Program-made: the position numbers and the translations under genes
Assembly: GCA_009838595.1 (NCBI GenBank)
Contig: VXRI01000037.1
Coordinates: 1-5,897 of the forward strand
Direction: 5' to 3'
DNA length: 5,897 nt
DNA from: Chloroflexota bacterium
GTDB taxonomy: Bacteria; Chloroflexota; Dehalococcoidia; Lucifugimonadales; JADFKI01
In this document: in pieces, positions 5,475-5,897 of the stretch
How positions within the stretch are numbered: position 1 is the stretch's first letter
Layout: every line of letters starts with the position of its first letter
The notes under the pieces: model-generated
The model's input: the letters and a program-made list of their open reading frames with translations, nothing else
The model's database searches: none
What the model was told of the DNA's origin: nothing

Positions 5475-5897
5475 ATGAAAAAAGTGATGACGATAGCGGG
5501 CAGTGATTCCGGCGGCGGCGCGGGCATGCAAGCCGACCTAAAGGCGTTCGCCGCCAACGGAGTTTACGGCACATCCGCAATCACGGCGGTTACGGCGCAA
5601 AACACGCTGAGAGTCGCCGATGTGCTGGCGTTGCCACCGGAGTTCGTGGCGAGTCAGATAGATGCCATCGTAAGCGATATCGGCGCGGACGCGGTGAAGA
5701 CGGGCATGCTCGCCAACGCCGCCATAGTGGAGACTGTCGCCGAGCGCATCGCCGTGCATTCGCTCAGCCCGGTCGTCATCGACCCGGTGATGGTTAGCAG
5801 CACCGGGTCGCGGCGGTTGACGGGTGACCCCGGGGGCCCCGTTACCGCCCAACAGCGGGCGCTCGCCCCCCAGGGGTGCCCGAATTACCCCCAGGCA
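5475..5897 (+). CDS. thiD: Hydroxymethylpyrimidine/phosphomethylpyrimidine kinase, 3' partial
   Basis: ThiD phosphorylates 4-amino-5-hydroxymethyl-2-methylpyrimidine (HMP) and its monophosphate, giving the pyrimidine pyrophosphate used by ThiE in thiamine synthesis. The 141 codons present are roughly the first half of a ribokinase-fold enzyme usually about 260-270 residues long. Clear marks are [18 protein letters not shown] (8-25), TAVTAQNT (37-44), VKTGML (74-79) and [11 protein letters not shown] (101-111). After about residue 113 the sequence stops looking like ThiD, although PNxPxA at 136-141 resembles the TPNLPEA motif expected there. The frame stays open to the edge. The ATG at 5475 has only a weak GTGAG at 5464-5468 upstream, but the conserved motif at residue 8 leaves no room for a later start. 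The gene is 67 bp after tenA, probably in one transcript. TenA would supply HMP for this kinase. Confidence 0.92.
   Translation, partial: MKKVMTIAGSDSGGGAGMQADLKAFAANGVYGTSAITAVTAQNTLRVADVLALPPEFVASQIDAIVSDIGADAVKTGMLANAAIVETVAERIAVHSLSPVVIDPVMVSSTGSRRLTGDPGGPVTAQQRALAPQGCPNYPQA
5814..5897 (+). other. Probable low-quality contig end within thiD
   Basis: From about 5814 the sequence turns into G and C runs, such as CCCCGGGGGCCCC at 5829-5841 and CCCCCC at 5866-5871. The predicted protein loses ThiD similarity although no stop appears. The first 113 residues look normal. Sequencing or assembly error at a contig end is the simplest reading; real divergence or gene decay are alternatives. Residues 114-141 should not be interpreted. 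Confidence 0.55.

Noticed and set aside
5538..5852. Minus-strand open frame within thiD
   Set aside because: It is antisense to clear ThiD motifs and includes the unreliable G/C-rich end.

Overview
The window is a moderately GC-rich bacterial chromosomal segment with five protein-coding genes. It shows no RNA genes, insertion sequences or CRISPR arrays. The gene families and the GGAGGG/AGGAGG ribosome-binding sites are widespread in bacteria and do not fix a taxon. An environmental Chloroflexota (SAR202-like) or similar marine/soil heterotroph would fit, but that is a low-confidence guess. The odd length and the poor quality of the last ~85 bases suggest the right edge is a contig end.

Layout. 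(1) 1-860: a complete fumarylacetoacetate hydrolase (FAH)-family gene on the + strand, with its own promoter (34-61) and ribosome-binding site. (2) 861-1039: a convergent intergenic region with two perfect palindromes, one of them a 16-bp-arm hairpin that probably ends transcription from both sides. (3) 1040-4232: two tandem paralogous GMC-family flavin alcohol dehydrogenases on the - strand. Both are exactly 516 codons long and about 60% identical by hand count. Each has its own sigma70-type promoter, and the two promoters are themselves clearly similar. (4) 4233-4738: a divergent control region of about 500 bp. It holds the upstream GMC promoter, a long leader with a tetranucleotide repeat tract and a nested stem, a widely spaced 9-bp inverted repeat, and a copy of a CATCCTGT-type intergenic repeat. 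(5) 4739-5897: a cysteine-free TenA-family gene followed by thiD, cut by the window edge. Together they form a thiamine-pyrimidine salvage pair on the + strand.

How the genes may work together. TenA (aminopyrimidine hydrolase family) and ThiD (HMP/HMP-P kinase) act in sequence in pyrimidine salvage for thiamine. The two GMC enzymes probably oxidise related alcohols, and the divergence of their putative substrate regions suggests they have specialised. The FAH-family protein acts on beta-keto or 2-oxo acids in its known relatives. A catabolic link to the GMC enzymes is only positional.

The most unusual points are the duplicated promoter-plus-gene unit, the degenerate CATCCT repeat lying upstream of four of the five genes in the same orientation as each gene, the atypical active-site residues in both the FAH and TenA proteins, and the helically spaced inverted repeat before the GMC promoter. 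I did not find a clearly new multi-gene system.
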